This document shows positions 47,313 through 56,405 of a stretch of DNA of 64,000 bases, piece after piece. Position numbers and translations under genes: made by a program. Under the pieces are notes generated by a model. It did not search any database. It was not told where the DNA came from and saw only the letters and a program-made list of their open reading frames with translations. This DNA is from Epichloe hybrida (taxonomy: Eukaryota; Ascomycota; Sordariomycetes; Hypocreales; Clavicipitaceae): the NCBI GenBank assembly GCA_019022495.1, contig JAFEKR010000031.1, positions 1-64,000 on the forward strand, given 5' to 3'. Each line of letters begins with the position of its first letter. Position 1 is the stretch's first letter.

Positions 47313-47817
47313 ATGGCTGCAATTGGGTCTCTCGTCTTCTGCAAAGATTGCGGTAACCTTCTCCCTGCCACCAAAGGCACGGAAAAGAATTCCCTGAAGT
47401 GTGAATGCTGCGGTGCCTGGAACAAAGGTTTGCGACAATGGCGAATCGCAGTTTATGTTCCCCGACTGCCGCTAATTGACCATCCCTCACATAGATACTG
47501 GATCGAGTGTTGTTTTGACGAAATCAAAGCCCTCAGATTTCCCTTCCGCCCTCCGACAAAAACTACAGTCGACTGTACAACGTGTTGAAAGACACAATGT
47601 ACAAACCGAAAGTGTTGCGCAAGAACGATGCCCCACCTGTGGTCGGGAGGAAGTCAAATACTCCAACGTGCAGCTTCGTGGTGCCGATGAAGGTTCAACA
47701 ATCATTTACAATTGCGAGTGTGGCTATTCGTTAGTTGTCCCCAGCTGCTTCCCAACGCCATGTCTCTGTAGTTTCACTAACTTCTTTAATTTGAATAGAT
47801 GGCAAGATAATAATTGA
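47313..47817 (+). CDS. RPA12: RNA polymerase I subunit A12.2
   Basis: 122-residue zinc-ribbon subunit of RNA polymerase I, needed for RNA cleavage and termination in the nucleolus. Exons: 47313-47427, 47495-47729 and 47799-47817. The N-terminal ribbon has CKDC and CECC; the C-terminal TFIIS-like ribbon has CPTC and CECGYSW, with the conserved RGADEGSTIIYNC between. The last exon is only 19 nt and supplies the final WQDNN. Donors are GTTTGC and GTTAGT, acceptors ATAG and ATAG. The length matches the family. Confidence 0.93.
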
Positions 47818-47872
47818 ACAGAACCGAAATGCCATCAACGCGGGCGATTCAATTGTGATGTCAGATATATAT

Positions 47873-48904
47873 TTAGGCTGAAGCACTAGCAGCTTCCGGT
47901 ATCAATGCATATTCGGCGTTACCACTTTGTTCATATTCTGCCATATCCAGCGCTACAATCACACTCTCCCGGACGACCTTCTCTTTATCGTGAAGGAAAC
48001 GCTTGAGAACTTCTTCGACGCCCTCTTCCTCTCCAAGACTGCCAAGTGCTTCAGCAGCCTCGTGGCGGACCATACTGGCCTCTTCGACGTTGCTCAAAGC
48101 CCCAGTAAGAGCAGGAATGGAAGCTGGGTGTGACAGCTGGCCAAAAACAAAGGCTATCTCGTGGCGAAAAAGAGCAGAAGGGTCAGCGAAGCCCCTGGCC
48201 AAAGCGAGAACCGCTGGAACCGCAGTAGGGCAGTCAGGCGGTGAGGCGAGATCGCGCAAGGTGAACATGGCACGATATCGCATGAACAAAGGCTGGGTGG
48301 TATCCATAAGAGTCTTGCCAAGGTCTTTAACGGTGTTGCCGGAATCGGGCAAAGGTGGCGCAGGATCGATTGAAGCAAAATCACTGGATGTTGCTATTAG
48401 TGTACTCGATACAGACGACAAGACAAATTGATGAACATATACCAACCTCTGCCGTAATTTTTCTTGCTGGCGCTCTTGCGAACTTTCCCATTCTATCCGA
48501 TCGATCGCGATCTCGCAAGTTTCTGTAACAACAACTTCCTCACCTTCACGGTCGCGGAAGTACTTCAATAGCTCCAAGCTCTCAGAATTGCCCAGGGCGC
48601 CAAGAGCCTCAGCAGCCTCATGGCGACACATGGGGTCTTCATTCAGATCCGAGAGCACATCTCTCAGGGGATTGACGGCAGCTTCGTTCTTCGTTTGTCC
48701 GAGACAGTATGCCAACTCGTGTTTCAAGAGTGCTGAAGGCGACGCAAATCCAGCAGCAATAGCCTCGATGGCAGCAACCGCCGTCGCAGGGTCTCCGGTT
48801 GTCGCAACATGCTTCAACGAAAACAGGGCTCGAAAACGGACGGGCAGAGCGGTCGATTCGGAGCAAAGACTCTCCCGTAGGCTCTGAACAGTAGTTTCTG
48901 TCAT
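47873..48904 (-). CDS. LIA1: Deoxyhypusine hydroxylase
   Basis: 322-residue HEAT-like (PBS lyase repeat) dioxygenase that completes hypusine formation on eIF5A. Exon 1 is 48904-48447 and exon 2 is 48383-47873. The four His-Glu iron-ligand pairs are all present: HELAYCLGQ (His62), HEAAEALGALG (His95), and the matching HEIAFVFGQL and HEAAEALGSLG in the second half. The 63-nt intron (GTTGGT ... CATCCAG) is in frame and has no stop, so an unspliced reading also works. Splicing gives the family joint EKLRQ/SDFASIDPAPPLP. The start is MTETTVQSLRESL at 48904. An in-frame ATG at 49126 would add unconserved residues and approach the tRNA gene. Confidence 0.95.
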   Translation of the reverse strand: MTETTVQSLRESLCSESTALPVRFRALFSLKHVATTGDPATAVAAIEAIAAGFASPSALLKHELAYCLGQTKNEAAVNPLRDVLSDLNEDPMCRHEAAEALGALGNSESLELLKYFRDREGEEVVVTETCEIAIDRIEWESSQERQQEKLRQRLVYVHQFVLSSVSSTLIATSSDFASIDPAPPLPDSGNTVKDLGKTLMDTTQPLFMRYRAMFTLRDLASPPDCPTAVPAVLALARGFADPSALFRHEIAFVFGQLSHPASIPALTGALSNVEEASMVRHEAAEALGSLGEEEGVEEVLKRFLHDKEKVVRESVIVALDMAEYEQSGNAEYALIPEAASASA

Positions 48905-49118
48905 TTTCAAGGTGATACACGTGCACTTTGTCAATGTGAACCAATATTGTGCGCCGCTTCGTTGTAAACTCCCGTCTAACAGAGAAGAAAAATTTAGGTG
49001 GGGTGATATGCGATAAGCAGGGCCCCGCCGACTTTGTCGTGCTAGCATAGCTGAAGACTTTATAGTGTCAAAAAAGATGTGTCCGTCCATCCATGGGAAG
49101 TGGTTCACCACTTCAATC

Positions 49119-49190
49119 GGTTCCATGGTCTAACGGTTATGACTGCGGATTCTGATTCCGCCAGCGAGGGTTCGACTCCCCCTGGAACCT
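49119..49190 (+). tRNA. tRNA-Gln (anticodon CTG)
   Basis: 72-nt cloverleaf. The acceptor stem GGTTCCA pairs with TGGAACC, discriminator T. The anticodon stem GCGGA/TCCGC encloses the loop TTCTGAT, giving anticodon CTG (codon CAG). The T loop is GTTCGACTC. No intron. A T5 run at 49194-49198 is a likely RNA polymerase III terminator. Confidence 0.95.
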
Positions 49191-49193
49191 TGC

Positions 49194-49198
49194 TTTTT
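49194..49198 (+). terminator. RNA polymerase III T-run terminator
   Basis: TTTTT four bases after the tRNA-Gln 3' end. Confidence 0.6.
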
Positions 49199-49657
49199 GG
49201 TCTCATCAACAGTGACCTTACAAGGTAAATTGTTGGTCGTTTGTTCCTTTATAAATAAACGTTACCTTTTGTCCTTATTAGCAATTAACTGTCACAAATC
49301 CAAATGTAGTTAGTTGTATGTGTATGCAGAGTCTTTCTCGAGAAGAGGAAATTGCATACCCTGCAGAGCGCAGCACTTAAACAAACTCATTCATTGTACA
49401 CCGTCTTGCATTCAGCTGCTTAACTACAGAAATAGTAGATTGTTATTCTTCATCTGATTGTATTCGAGAATTAAAAAAACTAGTTGCCAATTTAATAACG
49501 TATAAATGCGCAGCTGCGAATGCTCAATACGTCAAACAAGCATTATTAAGCCAAACCCGACAACAGGAATCGCCACGTTCTCTCACTCACTACCATCCAC
49601 ATCCTCATCCAATACCCTCACCTCCCTCCAACAACGAGACAGCAGAATCTTCGCGCA
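49199..49657. promoter_or_regulatory. NBP35 upstream region
   Basis: AT-rich 460-bp gap between the tRNA terminator and NBP35. No gene seen. Confidence 0.4.
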
Positions 49658-50686
49658 ATGGCTCCGTCACTCGAAGAGCCAGAGCCGGTAGCAGATGTCC
49701 TCGCCAACCCGGTCAAACAAAAGCCCCAGCTCGTCGCCCCAGAGCCAGAGCACTGTCCTGGCCCTGAATCGCAGCAGGCCGGGCAAGCAGACTCTTGCGC
49801 CGGCTGTCCCAACCAAGCCATATGCGCATCTACCCCCAAGGGACCCGATCCGGACATCCCTCTCATCTCGGCACGCCTGGCGAATGTCAAGCACAAGATT
49901 CTCGTGTTGAGTGGCAAGGGCGGCGTGGGCAAAAGCACATTTACAACGCTGCTGGCGCATGCTTTTGCTACCAACCCGGACAACAACGTCGGCATAATGG
50001 ACACGGATATCTGCGGGCCAAGTATCCCCAAGATGATGGGCGTGGAGGAGGAGGCGATCCACGTCAGCGGTTCGGGCTGGTCACCGGTCTGGGTCATGGA
50101 CAACCTAGGCGTGATGAGTATCCAGTTCATGCTGCCGAATCGGGACGATGCCGTTATTTGGAGAGGCCCCAAGAAGAACGGGCTGATCAAACAGTTTCTC
50201 AAGGACGTGGAATGGGGCGATCTGGATTTCCTGCTGGTCGACACGCCCCCCGGTACGAGTGATGAGCATCTGAGCGTGAACTCGTTCCTGAAGGAGAGCG
50301 GGATTGATGGCGCGGTGGTGATTACCACGCCACAGGAGGTTTCGCTACTCGACGTACGCAAGGAGATGGATTTCTGTCGCAAAGCGGGAATCAGGATCAT
50401 CGGGTTGGCAGAGAACATGAGTGGCTTCGTATGCCCCAAGTGCAAAGGTGAGAGTCAAATATTCAGAGCTACGACCGGCGGTGGAAAGGGATTGGCCGAT
50501 GAGATGGGAATTCCTTTCCTTGGCGCGGTCCCTTTGGACCCGAGGATACGGATGGCCTGTGATTATGGAGAGAGTTACTTTGATTCGTTCCCAGACAGCC
50601 CAGCCTGTCTGGCGTTCAAGGAGGTGGTGAAGAATGTGGCGGGACAGCTTGGGTTGGACGCCAAAACAGTTCTACCCGAAGGCTAG
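49658..50686 (+). CDS. NBP35: Cytosolic Fe-S cluster assembly scaffold Nbp35
   Basis: 342-residue P-loop NTPase that, with Cfd1, builds 4Fe-4S clusters for cytosolic and nuclear proteins. The N-terminal ferredoxin-like motif is C33-x13-C47-x2-C50-x5-C56, which distinguishes Nbp35 from Cfd1. The P loop [10 protein letters not shown] is at about residues 85-94. [14 protein letters not shown] and [14 protein letters not shown] follow. The bridging-cluster CPKC lies near residue 253. Single exon with the start at [11 protein letters not shown]. Convergent with AIM7 (stop-to-stop 135 bp). Confidence 0.97.
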   Translation: MAPSLEEPEPVADVLANPVKQKPQLVAPEPEHCPGPESQQAGQADSCAGCPNQAICASTPKGPDPDIPLISARLANVKHKILVLSGKGGVGKSTFTTLLAHAFATNPDNNVGIMDTDICGPSIPKMMGVEEEAIHVSGSGWSPVWVMDNLGVMSIQFMLPNRDDAVIWRGPKKNGLIKQFLKDVEWGDLDFLLVDTPPGTSDEHLSVNSFLKESGIDGAVVITTPQEVSLLDVRKEMDFCRKAGIRIIGLAENMSGFVCPKCKGESQIFRATTGGGKGLADEMGIPFLGAVPLDPRIRMACDYGESYFDSFPDSPACLAFKEVVKNVAGQLGLDAKTVLPEG

Positions 50687-50821
50687 ACTATGATTAATGC
50701 ACAGTATATATATACCCAAGACGAAATGCTCTACTTTGAAAAGAAAACATCACATATGCAATGTTATCTGGGGCATTCGCGCGGATCATTGATTTCTGCA
50801 CCCTGCAACCCCCCTGTGTCT

Positions 50822-51530
50822 CTATTTTTTAGCCAGCTTTTCGGGGATATCTTCCAGATCATCGACGGATTCAACGTCAATCACGCTGCCAGCCTCACTC
50901 GTACTCCGCATCAGCTCCTTTGCGCCAGCATACAGCATCCTCACCTCAGCATTACAAGTTATGGGGAGATAGTATAGCAGCACATACGGCACTGACAATC
51001 GTCCGTCCGACTTATAGATACGCGATCGAAATATCAGCTTTTACACACGAGGTTGATTACGTGGAGTAGTTGCACGCAAGGAGGGAGACAAGAGGTGAAA
51101 AAAAAAACGTACTGTGGTCACAGGGTAGCTCAGCAAGACGAATCGTGGTGAATGATCCGGCAAGTCCTCGCCAACTTCTTCGAGGGACTTGTATACTCGC
51201 GCTTCGTCGTAGTCATCGAGGGCCTGTCGAATCTCGTGCGTGTTCTTATCAATCATGTCTGGACGAGGGCCGACATGGTTAGGAACGGGGCGCAAGTGCG
51301 AGGGATAAATCGGGAAAGGGGAACCGGCGCACAGATGACGGCCTGGGGATCTTTCGCTCTGGAGGTAGTTAGGCGGAACCTGCGAAGCTGCTCTTTTGTC
51401 TCGCCGGAGAATGTGTATAACCTCGATTCAGAGGCCTAGTTTGGGTCGGAGACAAGCATCAGCACATATTTGACCTACTCACAGATATTAGGCCGGAGGG
51501 GGGGGGGGGCGGAATACGAAACCGTACCAT
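50822..51530 (-). CDS. AIM7: GMF/ADF-homology protein, Arp2/3 debranching factor
   Basis: 161-residue cofilin-fold protein of the glia maturation factor group; family members bind Arp2/3 and prune branched actin. Four exons: 51530-51483, 51435-51333, 51258-51113 and 51010-50822, with small GT-AG introns (47, 74 and 102 nt). Diagnostic pieces: SESRLYTFSGETKEQLRRFR, then AVIYMIDKNTHEIRQ, then LPDHSPRFVLLSYP, then SDGRLSVPYVLLYYLPITCN and MLYAGAKELMRSTSEAGSVI. The first exon (MVRFRIPPPPPSGLIS) is unusual for the family, which usually begins near SESRLY, so the true start may differ. Confidence 0.85.
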
Positions 51531-51873
51531 TGTGAAGAGAAGGAAAAACTTCCCGATCGAGCTCGACAGAGAAATGTCGAAAGGCCTTGAAATGGCGTCC
51601 TGGATGAAATTGGACGCCCCCAACAAAGACTGAATGACGATTACGATTACGTCGTCATTAGTAGACCTGCCTGCCCCACATGTCCAAAGGTGCTGCTGGT
51701 TCGAGCTCAACGCTTTATTATTAATAACATTGTGTAATTGTCATTGTGTCACGGGCATCAGTAAAACCCCAAGTCTTTTTTTTTTTTTTTTTTTTTTTTT
51801 TGCAGATGAAAATCCCGTCGCCAACTCCCACGAACTCCCATCTCTCAGTAAAGAGTTGTCTGTCCAGCACCCC
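51531..51873. promoter_or_regulatory. Divergent promoter region, AIM7 / molybdopterin-fold gene
   Basis: 343-bp gap with a 26-nt T run at 51776-51801 followed by GCAG. Confidence 0.45.
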
Positions 51874-53486
51874 ATGCTTCCGCGAGTATCTCAACTAGCA
51901 CGACATCTCGCAGCCCCATCACGGTTACTTGCACAAACAACACGGAGACCTTCCCCAATCTCAAACATGACGACACTGCAAGAGAGATGCACGCGTACTA
52001 TTCGTACCGGCGCATGCCTAATCATTGGAAATGAAGTTCTCGGCGGCCAGGTGAGATTTTTTCTGATTCCTTGCTCTCTTAAAGCAGGAATCCCTGTGAA
52101 AGGCTCACGGCTAATGCAACTCGGCAGACTGTTGATGTACGTCATACACTGACAACTTATCGTCGCACTCAGCGGCGCTCATCAACACGGACCTACTGAC
52201 GTGAGGCACAAGACTAACTCAGCATACGTGGCCAAATGGTGCTTTTGTCTGGGCATCGTAAGTGAACAGTTTGCCTGAGCTGATGATGTACCTTATTCTC
52301 ATCATTCTCCGATAGGAACTGCAGCGTACGGAGGTCATCCCAGACGTTGAAGGCGACATCAAGGAAGCAGTTCGTCGCATGAGTAGTCTCTACGATTTCG
52401 TTGTCACCAGGTAAGCACTTTTATTTGACAAGCCCGAGGTGGTTCTTTTTGTTCCTTGAGAAACCGAACCATGTGAAGAAGAGAACCCTTCAACAAACGG
52501 CTTGCTGATCAAGAACACCATGACCAGCGGCGGCATCGGACCAACGTAAGTAGCTTTTACGCCAGCCAGTTTGCGACACGACGCCGATGACTGATAGTTT
52601 GTCCTGTTTAGCCACGATGATATAACGTACGAGTCCGTTGCTAAAGCATTCGACTTGAAATTGATGCGGCACGAGGAGACCTTTGCGAGGATGAAGGAGC
52701 TTTCGAGAAAGACGGAATTTGATTGGGAAACCGACTCCCCATCTCTTCGGGCGAAACTTCGCATGGCTACGCTGCCCACGGATGAAAGTCGCAGCATGAG
52801 CGATCAATGCGTTTTTCCGGCCAAGGACCTGTGGGTTCCCGTTTCAATAGTCAACGGCAACGTCCATATCTTGCCTGGAGTGCCAGCTTTATGTAAGTGA
52901 TGCAGCTGTTACATGTTTCTGTGCCTTCTGCGGCACAAAGCCACAGAAGAAGGAGTTTTTCTCTTCTTTTTTGACTCCAGGTGTCATACTCCAACTAACC
53001 CGTTCTCCCTTCACAGTCGTAAAACTCCTTGACGGGCTAGAGCCCTATTTACGCTCGAGATTAGACAAACCCTTCGCCAGAGTCATGATCTCTACTCCGC
53101 AGCCAGAAAGCGTCAGTGCGGGATATCTCACAACGCTGGCTGCCAAGGTTAAATCCCTTGGTGTCAAAGTTGGAAGCTATCCACGATGGGGAAAGGAGCG
53201 CAATATCATCACCCTTGTCGGCAGGTAAGATGAGAAAGAGTCCTAGTACTACCTCATCCCCAATGTTCTTCTCTTCTCTTCTCTTGCCCGTTTCCATTCT
53301 CTGAACCCGAGGTCTTCTTTATCTTCTTCTCCCAACCGCGAAATCAACTGGAATCGGGTGACTTATAGCTAACTTAAATGGGACAGTGATCTAAAAGTCT
53401 TGGAGGATTTGGTTCCCGAGGTTGAGGAGAATGTGCAAGGGCGCCGTGTCGAAACTGTGGATGAGCTTGATCATTTGGATGACTAA
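51874..53486 (+). CDS. Molybdopterin-binding-domain (MoCF/CinA-like) protein
   Basis: 310-residue protein with the MoCF_biosynth fold found in CinA and in the N-terminal half of FAD synthase 1-type proteins. Eight exons: 51874-52050, 52128-52136, 52213-52257, 52316-52410, 52528-52545, 52612-52892, 53017-53224 and 53387-53486. Core: LIIGNEVLGGQTVDTNSAYV, then [20 protein letters not shown], then VHILPGVPALF, the expected nucleotide/pterin-binding loops. Exon 2 is 9 nt (TVD) and exon 5 is 18 nt (split GGIGP). The first 30 residues (MLPRVSQLARHLAAPSRLLA) are basic and Leu/Ser-rich, so a mitochondrial presequence is possible; translation from the internal Met (MTTLQERCTRT) would give a cytosolic form. 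Enzymatic role not established. Confidence 0.85.
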
Positions 53487-55176
53487 AGCTCGTGGAGGGC
53501 GATTGCAATAGTTAACCGGGACCAGTTTTCCACGGGACATGAATAATTATGTGTTGAGATTTCAATATGGCACCCTGGATTGAGGCTCTGGCAAAATTTC
53601 GATGAACGTGTCGTTGAACCTGAAAATTTAGTCATTGTGTGTCATGAGAGCGGAATTTGTCGCCGAATAATGAAGCTAGAATCAAGAGAATCGAGAATCC
53701 TTGCCATCTCAGGGCAAATCGGCCCCGAATGCCCATCGATTAGATGGCCCGATGGCATCCCGTTCAATAAGTCGCTTGTTTCGTTGCAGCATCTACGTAT
53801 TACGAGATGCGGTTGCGCAAATGCCTCGCTTCCACTCGGCCGGCCGTCGTTTCGGCCCACTGTCTAACCGCAACAAGCTGATCCTGGCCTTCTCGAGGCG
53901 TCTCATGACAACGATTCGATGCATATTGGACCCGAAATCATCGCGAGATCATCGGGGTAACAAGAGTGCCCTTGAGGGGTTTCCCCCTAGATCGGCGGAA
54001 AGCGGGAACCGCCAGACATGAATTATCTGGCTGCTGCGCATCACGTCCTGGGCGTCGATGTGTATTCTGGCAAGGGCAGGAAAGTGGTGGTACGAGTGAT
54101 TGCTTGAGATGTGGCCGCCCGGACCGCTCGATCCCTAAATAACACTCCATCCAGCCTGGCGGCATATAATCGTATCGGGTCCCTGCCAGAACATGCACTG
54201 TCATCTTTTGATTTAGTACGGAGTACAGTGACATGTCATAAGTTGTATATGTACGCGCTTGCTTGCTTGCCTTGTCCATGGAAGAAGTGCACGGGCATCG
54301 TGAAGCAGGAGGATGTGAACGGACCGACGGGGGCAGCAGGCATGCAGGGACGAGGAGCTGCCGTTTCGATGGCAGTGGAGACGTGAAGTCGTTGGGCAAG
54401 GGTCCCTCCCATTCTAGAAGACAAGACAAGAAGACATTAAGACATGGACCCCTACATGTAGGGTCAGGGATTGCCCTCCATTGTCCATGTATGTACGGAG
54501 TAGTCCGTACTTTGTCGTGAAGACATCCAGCGTCTGTATCTGTGAGAGTCATGCCATGGGATGGAGTCGCAAAAATACCTGACCTGACCTCAGTGCACTG
54601 TGGGTCTTGGTGACATGATGCACGCATTGATTTTAAATCGCTGATTTGCCAATGCATTTGCCAATGGGCATGTATTTGCTGTTGAGGTCGCTGTTGAATT
54701 CGCTGTTCTGTGGCAATGGGAGATGAATGGTGGATTACATAGATTTACAGGGAATATAAAGGCCAATTAGAATACACTAATCTACGCTACCCAGACCCAC
54801 AGTGTACCTCCCCAGGTACATGGTAACATGAAGATGTGCACCACATGCCATGCATGGAAATTGTTGAGCATTATACGCTCGTTTAGCACAGCTACTATTA
54901 GGGGTGCGCACTCTTTTTTGGCCTAGTTGGCCTAGCTGTTGTCAGAAATGAAAAAAAAAACTTAGCAAGGTGACGACGGGCAGGCTGATGCCGATCTGTG
55001 TCTGCCAAGTCGTCCATTCACCGAATAGCGTGCCTGACATGACATGACACACCATTTCATCACCATTTCATCACCATTTCTTCTGTTGCAACTCACATGC
55101 AAGTACATTTTATAAGTCCAACATGATCACGGCGATACCGAGCTACCACCAACCCATAGGATGGTACTTCGATTCC
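53487..55176. other. Gene-poor intergenic region
   Basis: No convincing frame. The largest (minus 54657-53938) has no domain or splice logic. TACGGAGTA copies are at 54217 and 54494. Confidence 0.4.
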
Positions 55177-55581
55177 TCATAAAAACATGCGAAACCGGGG
55201 CCGGGGCCCGGGCCAGCATATCGAAAAAGCTTGGCTTCTTAGCAAAGGATTGGAGCAATACATATAGGCCGGGGACTCTCCACATTGGATGCCGACTGCC
55301 CGATGTGTGAGGTACCAGACTCCCTCATCATCTGCTAAGAGATTGCCTGACGTCAAACTCACCTGGTCATTCAATTGTGTCGAGATGGTCATTTGCACTA
55401 TATCAGGCTCTTGCCAGCGCAGCAGAGCGAGCGCATGTATGCTCAAGCACGGTGAGCGAAGAGGAAAGTCAGAGATGAGAGATTCTGGATGGTCAATTGT
55501 CGAGAAAACATCTTGATAATTCTCGATGATATTGGCTGCCAAGACCAAGTAATACATACCTGCGGCCCGAGAGTCTCCCAA
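55177..55581 (-). other. Possible hypothetical ORF beside the repeat tract
   Basis: 135-codon frame starting MGDSRAAGMYYLVLAANIIE. It has no recognised domain. Composition is not obviously non-coding, but there is no support beyond openness. Confidence 0.2.
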
Positions 55582-55616
55582 TCCAATAACCAGATGTCAT
55601 GAACCAACCAGAAGGG

Positions 55617-55870
55617 TCGTCATCAGTCAGGGACCTCATCAATAGTCAGAGGAATCATCAGTCGGAGAGGTCTTCATCAGTCAGAAGACCTCGTAAACGG
55701 TTCAATCAATTGATCCGTGACAGAAGACCTTTCTGACAGTCAGAGACCTTATCAAAATTAAAAGAATCATCAGTCAGAGAGATCATCATTGGTCAGGTTC
55801 CTCGTCAACAGTCAGAGGACCTAGCTGACGAAAGGTCAGATCAAAGGTCTAGTAAACGAGAGACCTGATT
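55617..55870. repeat. Imperfect CATCAGTCAGAGACCT-type repeats
   Basis: At least six degenerate copies of a CATCAGTCAG plus AGACCT unit with variable spacers, immediately before dispersed repeat copy B. Confidence 0.6.
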
Positions 55871-55959
55871 GACGGCTTGAAGGTCTAGCTGCTTGCCTCC
55901 CCAGTGGATAGCCGCGCAAAAGCTAGGATGATGAATCGATTCGAGCTAGCTAGCTAGCC

Positions 55960-56405
55960 AGGGAAGGTCGGAAGTTTGCAATCAGAAGAAAGGTCAAAAT
56001 AACGAAGGAAGGTCTGAAGCTTGAAATCAGAAGAAAAGGTCGAAATAACAAAGAAAGGTAAAGCAGATGAGTGAGGAAAGGTTCGATCAGGCTGATTAGG
56101 TATGAGAAGACGTTGGTATCGGTCGCGATCAATTGATCTGATCAAATCCGATGACTTCGATGACATCGGATCGATCAGATGACCTAATTCAATTGATCTC
56201 ATTGATCTGGCTGACCCGGACCAAGGAGCAAAAAAAAAAAAAAGAAGTCGTAATAGTCAGCTTCCGTAAATCTAGTGAAAGGAACAGAAGAGAGGTCTCA
56301 GGTTCGCGGCGGCAGCTGAAAAAGTGCCTCGAATGATCAACATCATCAGAATATCGTCCCCGGCGAAGGCCCTATTTGTGTCGACGGAAAAACAACACCC
56401 TTACG
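55960..56405. repeat. Dispersed repeat, copy B
   Basis: Begins with two tandem units of about 46 nt (GAAGGTC...AATCAGAAGAAA...AATAAC). The body then matches copy A at 4620-4925 in the same orientation. The shared anchors GGTCGCGAT and CAGATGACCTA and the distal CGGAAAAACAACACC are at about 56122, 56176 and 56384. Less AT-biased than copy A. Confidence 0.65.

Noticed and set aside
53938..54657. 239-codon minus-strand frame
   Set aside because: No recognisable motif; spans TACGGAGTA intergenic motifs and low-complexity DNA.
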